64,000 nt of DNA from Eudorina sp. 2006-703-Eu-15 (Eukaryota; Chlorophyta; Chlorophyceae; Chlamydomonadales; Volvocaceae), in assembly GCA_003117195.1 (NCBI GenBank), contig BDSI01000212.1, positions 40,581-104,580 on the forward strand, written 5' to 3'. Position numbers and translations under genes: made by a program. The notes below the pieces were generated by a model, which ran no database searches, was not told the DNA's origin, and was given only the letters and a program-made list of their open reading frames with translations. Of this stretch, positions 1-10,982 are shown in pieces; position 1 is the stretch's first letter; every line of letters begins with the position of its first letter.

Positions 1-171
1 GGCCTGAGACCGCGTGCCACGGCCTGAGACCGCGTGCCACGGCCTGAGACCGTGCGGCCGGCCGTGTGCCACGGCCTGAGACCGCGTGCCACGGCCTGAG
101 ACCGCGTGCCACGGCCTGAGACCGCGTGCCACGGCCTGAGACCGTGTGCCACGGCCTGAGACCGCGTGCCG
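1..171. repeat. 20-bp minisatellite at window edge
   Basis: Eight head-to-tail copies of the unit GGCCTGAGACCGCGTGCCAC. The third unit is 32 nt long and carries an extra CGGCCGGC-type insert; the seventh has a single C-to-T change. The array starts at base 1, so it probably continues beyond the window. No reading frame is implied. Confidence 0.95.
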
Positions 172-3100
172 GATGCAACCGCTTCAAAACAATCCATAGC
201 TAGCTGCTGTCGCGCATGATGGGTGATCACACCTATATTTAACAAGCTTGCTATGCTTGGTGCGCACCATACATGGCACGACCGGCACCCTTACTATGCA
301 GACGTTCTCATCATCTTTTGTTTGGCCGCACAGCCAATCTCTCCCTCGCGCCCCGCCCGTCTGCCTGGCCTTACTGCACTGATGGGCAGGTTAGCATCGC
401 GGGTGTGACTCAGCAAGCGAGTCCGTCCGTTTGGACATCGGACCACGCCAGCGGGGAGTGGGAGAAGCATGAACGGGTCAGCACGCAATATCAGGCATTT
501 CCACAATGAATGACTGAGGTGCTGTGTTGAGGTGTATGATCAGTGGTACTGGCTGGGGGTGAACGTGTGGCACCTGGCACATACACTCTGCCTGTGCAGG
601 TAGGTGCTTGGGTGTAGGAGGTGTTTCTTAACACCAAGCCATGCACGGTGTTGGCAAACATGTAAATAAACTACCAATTAACCCAGTCAGCAGTCGACGG
701 TACGCCCAAGTACCATATTATTTCAACCTTGTAGTGCAACTAGTAAAGCATCAAGCCTGAGACGTTCGCACGCTAGGCAGACAGCAAACTCATGTCGGGA
801 ACATGCGACAGCTCGCCCTGCATTGATTGCCTGCTGGCGCTCCCACCTGACTACTTCGCGACGTGAAGCACGTCAGCTTCATATTGTTGACACGCTGCAT
901 GGGACCAGCCGCCCTGTTGGCTTTCTCTATCTGCTGGCTCAAGAAGTCATGAAAGGAATCGGTACAGAACACCTTGTACGCACTTGCGTATGTGGGTTGC
1001 ACCAGGTTATACGGTACCTTGATGGACGGGTGTGCGCTCAGTGGACTCTGTGCACGGTCAATCCTGACATTTGCGTATGGGTCATGTAACTGTATCACGC
1101 CCGAGCAAGGTGGGGAAAGTTACACACGCATTGGATATACCCCAGCAGGGTTTTGGATAACCCAACCGGAGGGTTCTCGCTGGAGGAGCCAACCCCACGT
1201 TTTGGCCACCGTGCTCTGGATCAGATATGTATCTCCTCGGAGTACGTACATACGGGCTAGCACGGATCTTAGAACTGGATGGTTACAAGTCCATGTTGGT
1301 GTGAACTCAGCCGGCAGGGTTAGCAGGCAGGGTCCGCTATCTACACCGAACAGAAGCCATCACCCTCAACGAAGGTTGGTGGAATCGTTCGCTCAGAACT
1401 CATCAAGCCCTTATTATTACTGATTGATTGAACTCCGTGTCGCGCCCGTCCAAGCAACACGATGCTGTGTGCGGCTACACAACCACACCGTACGTCCGCT
1501 GCCTAAACACCATCGTAAATAAAGAGCAGTCGGGTGCTCGAGTAAAGCCCCGCACCTTACTTCCCACGCACCCCACCAACGAGTGCAACGGGGTGGGCTA
1601 ACTGGTATACTGCAAGACAGGGCCGGTGGCGGTGTCGTATAGGAAGCCTCAGCATCTCTGCCCCCTCTGGGCCCTTATTACACGCCAGTCAGCAGGGCTA
1701 TGCCTGGCAAGGTTTTATTGTTTTTGAGGGTACGGCGCGTAGTACGGGTATGTGCATTGATTTGACGGGTTATTAGTGCGCCTAAACTAGGGGGGCATGG
1801 GAGATGAGGTTCACTGATGATGGGCCTGTACGTCGCTGCCAAATGGGTGGCTAGCTACTTAGAACACACTGTATAGCAGCTGCAAGCGGCAGCAGACTAC
1901 GCCACATATATACGCAGCACAGGTACTCGTAGCCTGCATCAACGCGTTCAAGAATATTTTATATTTGCACTGTTCCATACGTAACCGTATTGCTGATGAG
2001 GGCTAGTTTCCGGAGGAGCGCTAGGAGCGCACAGATGCCACATTCAATTTGCGCTACCGACCCGCACCTGGACCCCGGAGTTTTACTCTTTCTTGTATAT
2101 CGCAAATTGAAATATTCTATTTCATGCTGACATGTGCAGTCGAGGGCGCGGCATCAATGGACGTACACCTAAGGGCTAAGGCAACACGCCAACACCGGCA
2201 TACTTTGCATTCAGGCTATAGATTATACTGTTTGTTGTCATGTAATAAACAGTACATCTACGTCGTTAGATTTTTCCATTGCCTTGTTGGCCTTTGGGCA
2301 ATATAGCCGACTGTTAACAACGGTCAAACACAGAAATATGCCAAGCACTGCCACGCGTAACGCAAACTTCGCTGCAGTATCTATATATACATCATAAATG
2401 CAGTAAATTAGTTCTCTGGGACGTCCAATCGAGCTCGGTTGGAGTTGGGGCCTTTACGGGAACGAAGAAGCTGGAGTCCCCTTCGCAGGTCGACTCTAGG
2501 AACGCAACACAGCAACACATTCTAATTAGTCACTTTCTCCCTTTTATGGCGCAGATTCATCATGAGTCCTGGACAGTCGGTGCAGTTGTGCTGGCCATTC
2601 AGTGGTGAGTGTCCACTGACGGCCACAGTGATCCGCCGCCGCCTTAAGCAATTGACTAAACGCTTACAAAGAGGTGCATTGGATATTTTGCCCACAGATG
2701 ACCGGTGATGCACGCAAGACCTCGCGGTATGGCAGCTGCAGCATGCAGGCATAGTAGTAGGCGTAGCTAAGCAAGCGCGCGGGACCGAAAGCCTGGGACC
2801 GAAAGCCTGGGACCCGAGCTGGTAAGTGGCAGCAGTGGCAGGAACTGATGTACGCACGTATGTATGTCTATTGGATGTGTGGGGTGTGCTTTCCGGATCC
2901 AGCCAAACAACTGGATGACACTAGAATGAATCCCCCTCACCCCACACACGGCCTTCTCTTATATGCACACACGCACACACCTCTGTTCTGTTTTTCGTGC
3001 AACACCTCTTTTCTTTCTCTGCTATGTACCCTGCAGGGCTGTTGTCAGCAGAGGCGGATCAGCAGTGAACAGGACTACCGACCATACGTGGCGAGGAGAA

Positions 3101-3604
3101 GGATAGCAAGCAAACGTGTTTGGGGTAGAAGGATTATTGTGTTGGCTGGGTGCGTGGGCGGGGTAGGATTTGTTGAACCCTTGGTACCGCCGACCGGGCT
3201 AACCGGGCGTGCTGTGTCTCGCGCCTGATTGGTCTCCTTGACTTACTTGACTTGGAGTTGCTGGGTATGAGTGTTTTGTTCAATCAAGTACCGTGCGTGC
3301 TTGGGCCCTGTCTGGGTCTACAGCTGCGGCATGGCTGCTGCCAAGTGCCAACGCGTCGTGTATCTGTGTCGTAATGACACTGTGTTTAGCCTTGCTCTGT
3401 GGAGGTGGGCGGACACATTTGGCTTGTGTGCATGGACATGAGGGTGCGGCTTACTTGCCATTTGGAGCGAGGAGGGCATGAAGGCGGTAGCAGTACACTG
3501 GAGCGCAAGCTAGATAGCTACTCTGTAACAACACACACCATTGGATACTCTTGCCCCCCTGCCTACGGTTTGCACACGGCAAACTGCGTGTACATGGCCA
3601 CCAG
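172..3604. other. Gene-poor stretch, nothing recognised
   Basis: Only short overlapping open frames are present on both strands (longest about 150 codons, at 974-1423), with no domain, no convincing splice sites and no codon bias. Part of the stretch is comparatively AT-rich (about 1850-2450). I see no RNA gene or transposase. Confidence 0.5.
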
Positions 3605-3735
3605 GTTTACACGAGGTGTATAGCCGGGCCATGTTAACACATCTAGTGTATATCCGGGCCATGTTAACACGGCCAGTGTATATCCATGCCATGTTAACAC
3701 GGCCAGTGTATATCCATGCCATGTTGACACGATGG
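3605..3735. repeat. 30-bp tandem repeat
   Basis: Four consecutive ~30-bp units start near 3600 (partial), 3630, 3660 and 3690, with a degenerate unit after 3720. Each reads CATGTTAACAC followed by a variable pentamer and AGTGTATATCC. Because 30 is divisible by three, open frames run through on both strands, but these are by-products of the repeat. Confidence 0.9.
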
Positions 3736-4334
3736 GATGTATCCTAGTGTCAACACGCACCGGATATATTCGACCGTGTCTACACCCTCGGATAATAGCC
3801 TATCCGGGTATTTTTGCATACACGGCCGTGTGATACACAGTCGTGACACTGAGTATACACGGCCTCCAAAATTACAGACGTATGACTTGCCTAATCAGTG
3901 TTGCAACCAAAAGAACTCAATGAAAGCGCAGCCCCCTGACCAACCCGTACCGTACAAAAGGTATAATATCGGGTACGTTCATTCTCCGCTCTTCCTGCCC
4001 CCCCCCCCTGGTTCGCCCGCCCCCCTTGCTTAAGCAAGCTTGTAACACGAGGCTGAAAAGCGCACTTGATGCTAAGGGGCTCGAATTCCTGTTACACCCC
4101 TCACTGGTAGTTGCATAGATAGTACAGGCTGACCAATTTAAGAACAAACGACAACGAATAAATTGTCTGAAAAATCGCTATGGCACAAATAACAATAACT
4201 CTTTCACGCACGCACTATTCACGCACTATGTCTTTCTACACTTCCCCCCATCCAGTCCACAGCATGCCGCATCTATCGATCGCTCTACCTTGAAAATTAT
4301 GCTCGTCATCATGCAAATATATACTGAGTCCGTC
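3736..4334. other. Intergenic / 3' flank of the DUF3431 gene
   Basis: No coding signal. The part next to 4334 is the presumed 3' untranslated region of the minus-strand gene. A C-run and an inverted AAGCAAGCTT-like sequence lie near 4000-4040. Confidence 0.4.
4092..4096 (-). terminator. Candidate UGUAA polyadenylation signal
   Basis: TGTAA on the minus strand about 240 nt after the stop codon of the DUF3431 gene. UGUAA is the usual poly(A) signal of chlorophycean algae; its use here is an inference from position only. Confidence 0.35.
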
Positions 4335-6262
4335 TCAGCAGGTATTGGTCTTGCAGCGCTTGAGGGCTGGGTGGGAAGAATAGTTGCCAGCCTGGTGCAA
4401 CCGCTCAGCCTCCTTGTAGAAGTCTAATGCAACATCGTCCAGTGGAGGAGCGCCCAATAGCTGGTGGATCATGAACTCAAACCCCAGGCGTGCCGAGAGA
4501 TAAGAAATAGGCTCGTTGATCATGTATCGATGAAGGTCGGCGAACAACTTCTGGGGATGGCTCCGAAGGCGCCAGGATGGGAATATCATGGATGCGCAGC
4601 ACGAATGAAAGCCATGGTCTTTCAAGGTTACATTGTTGCTCCGCAGAATTTCACGAATATCATGGTCCACCCTGTGGCGAGCCTCTTTTATAATAATCTC
4701 TTCGGTTGTCTTCGGCTTCTCAGTGCCATTGCCAACGCCGCCACTGTTGCTGCTGACGACAGGCGCTGCTGATTTGCTTCCGTCATGATGTAGTATCCTG
4801 GGTATGTACCATGAGATGTCCATTATGGACATCTGCCGATCGGTCCATTCATTATGGCGTGATACGACAAGTGGTATCGAGACCTGGCAGTCACCGGTTC
4901 GATTCCCGCAAAGGGCATACTCTATAGTATGATTGATGACTTGGTGGACGTGACGGCCCCACCCTTCAATGATCACCGTGGACGGCTCCTGCTAGAGGGG
5001 GGATAACATGTAGTATCCTGGGTATGTACCATGAGATGTCCATCATGGACATCTGCCGATCGGTCCATTCTTTATGGCGTGATACGACACATGACCAGGC
5101 GCTGATGAGAGGGGGCGGGATGCTGCTGCGGAACTTAGCAGCAACCGACCGTTCGTGCGGGTGCCGCCAAACCAATCACTGATATTCTCCACAGGCTGGG
5201 AAGTGAAAGAGATCACCCGGTCCGTCATCGGCCCGCCCACCACAGCTTGGGTGTACCAGAGCCGTGCTCGCGCGAACAGTGCCTCACAGGTCAGATGAGG
5301 CGATGCACCATGTCCATGTAAGAAAAGGACTGCGATGTTGGGAAGATGGTTGTAATAATCCTGCGTGGGACAAGCGATGGCAGTGCATGTACTGAACATG
5401 AGAAGCCACAGGTGCAGTAACAGTAGTTACGCTAGCTTACAACAAGTATTACCAAGCCTACATACATATGGTGACATACATGTGTGGAAAGCCAAGCGTG
5501 CTTACTACGTACTTCGTTGCATCAAGCAACGGCTCCTGCCCCACTAGCTAAGCCCCAAGCAGTACGTGCGTGCGTACTACGTACATACTGCGCTCATCAA
5601 TCCTTTGGTGTCAACTAGCTATTCGCTCGGTGCATGTTTACATGAACTCTATCGGGAACAATCCTACTTTCGAGCTAGGGGCTAAAAATAACAATAAATG
5701 CCGTACAAAAACCTGTGCATGCACGCATCCGTCCGAGCTAACTTACGTTGGCGTAGGAGTAAAAAGCGGCAGCCTCTAGTCCGTGGTTGGGCAACATGAG
5801 ACGCTCATGAACTGTGACACCGCAGGGAAGCTCCCAGCTCCGCAGCGGCAAATCGGGATCAAGACGACGGTACGAGATCACCTTTGCATTTGTCAAGCCC
5901 ATTTCAGCGATATACAGATGTGTGCAGGCGTCCACTTTGTAGCCCGCTATGACCACGTGGAAGTCGTTCGGACCTAGCGCTGGTTCGATGCATGGCAGTT
6001 TTGCATTTAGATCATATTGAACTGCTGGAGCATACGAGGTAACGGCTGCGGCCTGTGATGCAGCAGGCTTGAGTGGGACGTTGTGGTTGAGTAGTCTTCT
6101 GGTGCTGGTCGTCACAGCGCCGCTGTTCTCGTCCGGCGGCATAGGTGTGCAGAGACATAACCGGCCAACGGACAAACACAGCGTACATGCTGCAATAATT
6201 ACGTAATGACCCAAGTAAAGCAGTTGGGCCCGACGCGCAACTACTGTTCGAGTCTTCAACAT
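4335..6262 (-). CDS. DUF3431 family membrane-anchored protein (3 exons)
   Basis: Exons, in minus-strand order, are 6262-5747, 5360-5096 and 4765-4335. Phases agree and give 403 residues. Donors are GTAAGT and GTCATG; acceptors are CACGCAG and TCAGCAG. Residues about 13-40 form a hydrophobic segment that reads as a signal anchor or signal peptide. The family is recognised from the order of motifs: NHGLEAAAFYSY (end of exon 1), YYNHLPNIAVLFLHGHG (start of exon 2, about 174-190) and CCASMIFPSWRLRSHP (about 316-331). These match the DUF3431 pattern of a glutamate/alanine helix, LPD-xxx-FLHGH and CCAQF-xxx-RIR-xRP. DUF3431 proteins are often annotated as possible glycosyltransferases, but the activity is not established. 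The start is the first Met before the hydrophobic segment. The second intron carries two copies of an 81-bp hairpin repeat; the weak donor beside one copy is the least certain boundary. Confidence 0.75.
4789..4869. mobile_element. 81-bp hairpin element, copy 1
   Basis: Ends are TGTAGTATC and GATACGACA, inverted repeats matching 8 of 9 bases. The centre is a near-perfect hairpin, GATGTCCAT-x-ATGGACATC. It lies inside intron 2 of the DUF3431 gene. With two more copies in the window this reads as a tiny non-autonomous (MITE-like) element. Confidence 0.65.
4861..4916 (+). other. tRNA-like segment (possible SINE head)
   Basis: GGTTCGATTCC at 4896-4906 matches the pol III B-box consensus exactly, and TACGACAAGTGG about 33 nt upstream resembles an A box. 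The arms do not fold into a complete tRNA: the T stem mismatches and there is no acceptor pair. It is therefore at most a tRNA-derived remnant between the two hairpin elements. Confidence 0.25.
5009..5089. mobile_element. 81-bp hairpin element, copy 2
   Basis: Same orientation as copy 1 and only a few mismatches from it, again with TGTAGTATC and GATACGACA ends and the GATGTCCAT hairpin. ACATG occurs on both sides and could be a target duplication. It starts within a few bases of the exon 2 donor of the DUF3431 gene, so the insertion may have reshaped that splice site. Confidence 0.65.
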
Positions 6263-7198
6263 TATTATCTCACGGCGGGTACGTTATTAACGTGCGTACG
6301 TAGTGCCCACGCACACGATTATATATTAGCGCTTATATATCGAACCGTGCGTCTGGCGCGCGTCTATGTGAAATCAATGGATGGCTGCTTATCTACCGGA
6401 GGAAACCTGGATGCTTGCTAGAGCGTACCACTTGCGCATAATAATTTTGTATGTGTTAGTTTGGCGCTGCAAGTTGGTACACTACTACTCGCCTCCGTAT
6501 CAAGCAAGTCCATCTATCTTGCTTATATTTGCAAGGCATGGTTGGCTTTGACGGTTGTATGTATTGTACGATATGATGTGACTTACAGTCGGTGGACGGC
6601 CCAATTCCAACCTATGGAGTCCTACGGGTTCCTACGGAGTTGCTTGGTCATGTCACCTACGGCATAAGAATTCCTACGGCCAACGTTTCGCATTATTGGA
6701 GTTTTGAAGTCCCGTAGGAATACGTTCGGTTGTGGAGCTAGGTAGTGGAGCTAGTTTGCGCCCTTGTTCTGCGATCTCATGAGATTATCAATGTCGTTGT
6801 CTAACTATCTGGACGCGGGCTTTCCGTTGCTTGGTAGTTTAGCAGGATGGGGATCTACCGCGGTAAACACGATATATAATTTAAATTTGTTTCGTTCACA
6901 TTATTCTTTTCCAGCCAACAATAGCACCGTTTATTTGTTTGGATGGTATAATCAGCAGTCACCTGCTTATTAGCGTTGCGTGCCCTACCTGTGACAGCAG
7001 CGAGTGCGCTGAGTTTCCGATTCCGGCTATCTATCCCACTGTTCTCTGCGTGATCGATATTTCTGTATGTAATGTAAGGGCGGTTGTTGCATCGACTGCG
7101 CCTGGACTCCTACCTGTATCCGCCGAGCGTTATCGCTGCCTTGCGGCAACCGACCGAGCGACCGGCGGACGACCCCTCGCAACCGCAGCCAATCTAGG
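6263..7198. other. Intergenic, relatively AT-rich
   Basis: No supported gene. It contains an inverted repeat with 10-bp arms, ATTCCTACGG at 6670-6679 and CCGTAGGAAT at 6712-6721, inside a patch where CCTACGG recurs several times. It holds the upstream region of the DUF3431 gene. Confidence 0.4.
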
Positions 7199-7699
7199 CT
7201 TAAGAAGCGATCGTTACAAGGGGGACCAGCAAAGCTACTCACTCGCCGTACAGGCGCAGACGGACTGTTCATCCTACCCCAGGGGCAGTCGAAACAGGGA
7301 GCCATGCCAAAGAAAAAGCTTAGGAAGCGATCGTTACAACGGGGACCAGCAAAGCTGCTCACTCGCCGTACAGGCGCAGACGGACTGTTCATCCTACCCC
7401 ACGCAGGGGCATGTCGAAGCAGGGAGCCATGCCAAAGAAAAGCTTAGGAAGCGATCGTTACAAGGGGGACCAGCAAAGCTGCTCGCTCGCCGTACAGGCG
7501 CAGACGGACTGTTCATCCTACCCCAGGGGCATGTCGAAGCAGGGAGCCATGCCAAAGAAAAAGCTTAGGAAGCGATCGTTACAAGGGGGACCAGCAAAGC
7601 TGCTCGCTCGCCGTACAGGCGCAGACGGACTAGACGGACTGTTCATCCTACCCCAGGGCATGCCGTGCACGATGCAGGGAGCCATGCCAAAGAAAAAGC
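7199..7699. repeat. ~120-bp tandem array (4 units)
   Basis: Four units start at about 7199, 7319, 7443 and 7564. Each begins CTTARGAAGCGATCG and ends GCCATGCCAAAGAAAAA. Spacings are 120, 124 and 121 nt, so the frame changes between units and the open frames crossing the array are not a conserved protein. The last unit contains an internal duplication of GACGGACTA. Confidence 0.9.
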
Positions 7700-8902
7700 A
7701 GCCAAGTAACCACCAGACCCCGAGCCTTCAAAAGAATCAACTGCCCGATGGCAGGAGAAAGTAGCGGCAAACAACCAGCCGAACGACACAGAGGCGCTGC
7801 CAACCCATCGCCAGCACCCAGAACCAGAGCCAACCTCCCGGCCCCATGGACGAAGCAACACACCGATGCAGCCAACCCCGCACCAGAGAACGGGACGAAC
7901 CACGGAGTCCCGGAGGAATGACCACACTCCAAGCACAGGCATTCAACACGCGAACGCTGCCAACCCAGCGCCTGGACACAGAGCGGACGCCAAGCTCTGG
8001 GAGATGGGGCGGGTAGAAATGTCCAGAAGCCGAACCCTTGTAACACTGAATCCTGCAGAGCGAAAGCGCCCCGTTCGTTCCCAGCAGGCGGCTACGGGCA
8101 GCTGCATTAAGTCAGGGGGCCACCGAACCCATGGCGGCCGTCGCCCTATGGCCGCGCGTTGTTCCGCGCCGGCATATAAAGCTAGCTAGCTAGGTCCGCA
8201 CGTGTGCTGTCCGAGGGGGCTTGCTCTAAATGTATGTGCAGATCGGAATGAAGAGTTCCCGGGTGTCCGCACGCCATGCGGGTTCCGTGACATATCTGTA
8301 TGCATGTATGTATGATCATCATCATTCATCAGTACCCGTTGAAGTCACGGTTGCTGATGAAAACGCCGATGAACGACGACAACCAACCTGCGCGTGGCAT
8401 ACAGGGCGGGAGGCTCGATCGATGTTCGGACAAACCATGCATGTTTTGAGGTGTAGCGTGAGGAGGACCAAACGAACCCGTGTGTGACTTTGTGCTGCTG
8501 TATGTGCGACATACACGCATGGTTGGGGAAAACATGCATACATACACCGACATACATGAAGCTAAGTTGAACCGGTGCCAAGCAGGTACATATCATGGGG
8601 GAGGTGTGGTGTGTATTGGGCTGGCAGGGCAGGAGTATCGTTCGCGGGGCGTGGTTGTGTGTGGTGGGGGAGAGGAGTTGGCTGGGCTGCACGCTCAGTG
8701 ACACGCAGTCCGCTTGCTTGCCCACAGGCACATCATTAACGAGCGGGACTTCTTACCTCCCATGGCTCCACTGCCTGGGCGCACTCTGGTCGCCTCGACG
8801 CCCGCCTCGACTCGGTTGTGGTAATCTCGGTAACGGATGATATCGCGCCTAACACGTACAAACCAATTCACTTGCCCTACCAACTCATAGGGGGCGAGAC
8901 AA

Positions 8903-8928
8903 GCTCTGACAGGCCTGCCTGTCAGAGC
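8903..8928. repeat. Perfect 12-bp inverted repeat
   Basis: GCTCTGACAGGC, a 2-nt spacer, then its exact complement GCCTGTCAGAGC. It is followed at once by another CCTGTCAGG, so the motif CTGACAGG occurs three times in 40 bases. It could be the tip of a DNA transposon or a cruciform. Confidence 0.8.
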
Positions 8929-9975
8929 CTGTCAGGCTAACAAGGAGAGCTGGTATGGCGGGAATTGTTCCGGACTGTCTGATGAGATATTGCTTATGTC
9001 TTGTTGTTGACAACCAGTAACAACAATGTTGACAAATTCCAACAAGAGATATTAGTGTTCATATTTGTTTTACGATACTGATAGTTGTTGACGAGTAACT
9101 TGCAGGTAGTGAAGACTGGTTGACGATTGTTTAGAATGTCGAATCTTGTAAGCAACACTGTAACGGTGAATGTAGGATATGACAGCAGCAGCTGGCCATC
9201 ATCACAAGGTAGGATCAGAAGAAAGGATAGATGGGATTTTGCCTCCGATAGAATTGCGCTACACCCAGTGTTGCTATCTTAAATGAAAAGAATATTTACG
9301 TATACCTGTCTACCGCCGCCAAAACACACTCTGATGCCGTGTCCCCAACTCCTGGTTACCCTCCCATATGCATCCGCGACGACGCAAGGAAAGCGCGCTT
9401 CAGGCCTCCAAGACTGAGAATAATCCCTGTCGTAGCTGTGGTAGCAGTGGTCCTGCTGTCGAAACATGCTGAAAATTTCCGGCCGGCCTCGGAGGTTGAT
9501 GACTGTTTGAAAATTGTTCTCCTTGCAAATGGCCTGTAAGATATGTAATGTGACAGACGATTACCGCAGCCCTTATTTCGGCACGTGTGGTGAAGCAAGG
9601 CACATGCCGAAAAACTTGGCCGCGCGGCGCGTGGCGACTCTCTGCCGATCAGACTAGGCAAATATGTCAGTGCAATCGATCGTTTGCTGCTGTATGTTTA
9701 TTAAAAATAAACCGTATACATATGCCCCAGAAAACACATACAACTCAAGAAGTCCCTGCTTTGTCGGCGGCTTGTGAAGCAATTGATCACTCACAGCCTT
9801 GAATAGTTTGTGTTGAAATTTTCGGGCGGCTGACCATAGTTAGTTTGTTCATGATGGTATTTTCCGGGCGCATCTCCACACCCTCCAATTAATAAAAAGC
9901 CAAAAAGAGATTATCAGTTTCAGCTCCTTATGGCCTCTTTGTTAACTTTTTGGAGCGTGTGAACAGAGTCGAAAT

Positions 9976-10007
9976 TGTACGATCGGTACTCTGGTCACGA
10001 TCGTACA
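9976..10007. repeat. 10-bp inverted repeat, 12-nt loop
   Basis: TGTACGATCG at 9976-9985 pairs perfectly with CGATCGTACA at 9998-10007, in AT-rich gene-free sequence. Function unknown. Confidence 0.7.
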
Positions 10008-10880
10008 GAGCTTGTCAGCAGGTATTTAATTGCAGAAAGACTTACTTACATTGTTTTGACACAATTATATGTAGTGCTATTTCCGTCGCATTTTGACAAA
10101 CGAAAAGAAATCCAGGCTGTTTAGAGCCAGCTAGCTCAGCGAGAGCTTGTCTGCCAGTTTCGTGAAAGACTGAGTAGATTCCGACTTATCCCGCCAATAC
10201 GTCTTTCCACATCAATCGATAAAATATAGTAATAAAGGGTGCAACGGCAACATCGACGACGCATTGTTTAATGATATGACACCGAGTGATACAGTAGATG
10301 AAATTCAAATTTGCCATCGACGATATACGCCTGCAGACGCACTTGATTGATTCCTACCTACCTTTATTCAGTATCAGTGTTTGAAATGATCGTTTTACGT
10401 TTGCTGTCCTCACACAGGAAGGACGGGCCAGTCATCGTGTTTAGCTCCGTCCCTTCGACATGGCTCAGGTATGCTGTCATTACTTCTCTGCTCACTCGCT
10501 GCTTCCTTGTATTACATTTGGCGTTTCCCATGGCGTGGTCGACCCGTATTGCCTGACTCTTCGCTCCGTGTTCTTTGCTTGACAGTCGCTGCTGTTCGTT
10601 CCTTGTGCAGATGCGTGGCTAGGTATGACTATCGGTTTATGTACTTCCAAGTGAGCAGTTGCGCATTTCGACCGACCTTGACGACTATTAGGGTAAGCTC
10701 AGGACCGGCGGCCGGCAGGTTGGCGGCTAGATTGTGCGCATGTAGGGGCCCCGCGGCGCTCCTAAATGCATGAACCATTATTATAATTTTATATGCACCA
10801 TCGCTTCAATGTGGTGGGACACCCGGCTACGTGCTGAGCTGGGAGCCGAGTCCTGAGCGCGCTCAGCACCGGCCGGCAGT

Positions 10881-10896
10881 AAACCCTAAACCCTAG
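10881..10896. repeat. Interstitial telomere-like tract
   Basis: AAACCCTAAACCCTAG: two units of the plant-type telomere repeat CCCTAAA, followed by GCAG. It lies about 85 nt upstream of the first recognised exon of the membrane-protein gene. Confidence 0.75.
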
Positions 10897-10982
10897 CAGA
10901 TGCGTTCACGCACGTTGAAGATGATGCACGCACGTTCAGCAGATCGATGCACGTTGAATTCCTGACGCTTGCTTGCACGCAG

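Larger units (their letters stand above)
7700..10880. other. Gene-poor stretch with inverted repeats
   Basis: The first 500 bases after the array are purine-rich and CCAGC-rich and look like degraded repeat. From about 8940 to 10450 the sequence is noticeably AT-richer than the rest. No exon chain or domain could be assembled. Confidence 0.4.

Noticed and set aside
3605..3735. CRISPR array
   Set aside because: 30-bp units are directly contiguous, without unique spacers, in a eukaryotic context; it is an ordinary minisatellite.
4861..4930. tRNA gene
   Set aside because: Exact B box, but the T stem does not pair, there is no anticodon arm and the 3' end does not pair with a 5' acceptor strand.
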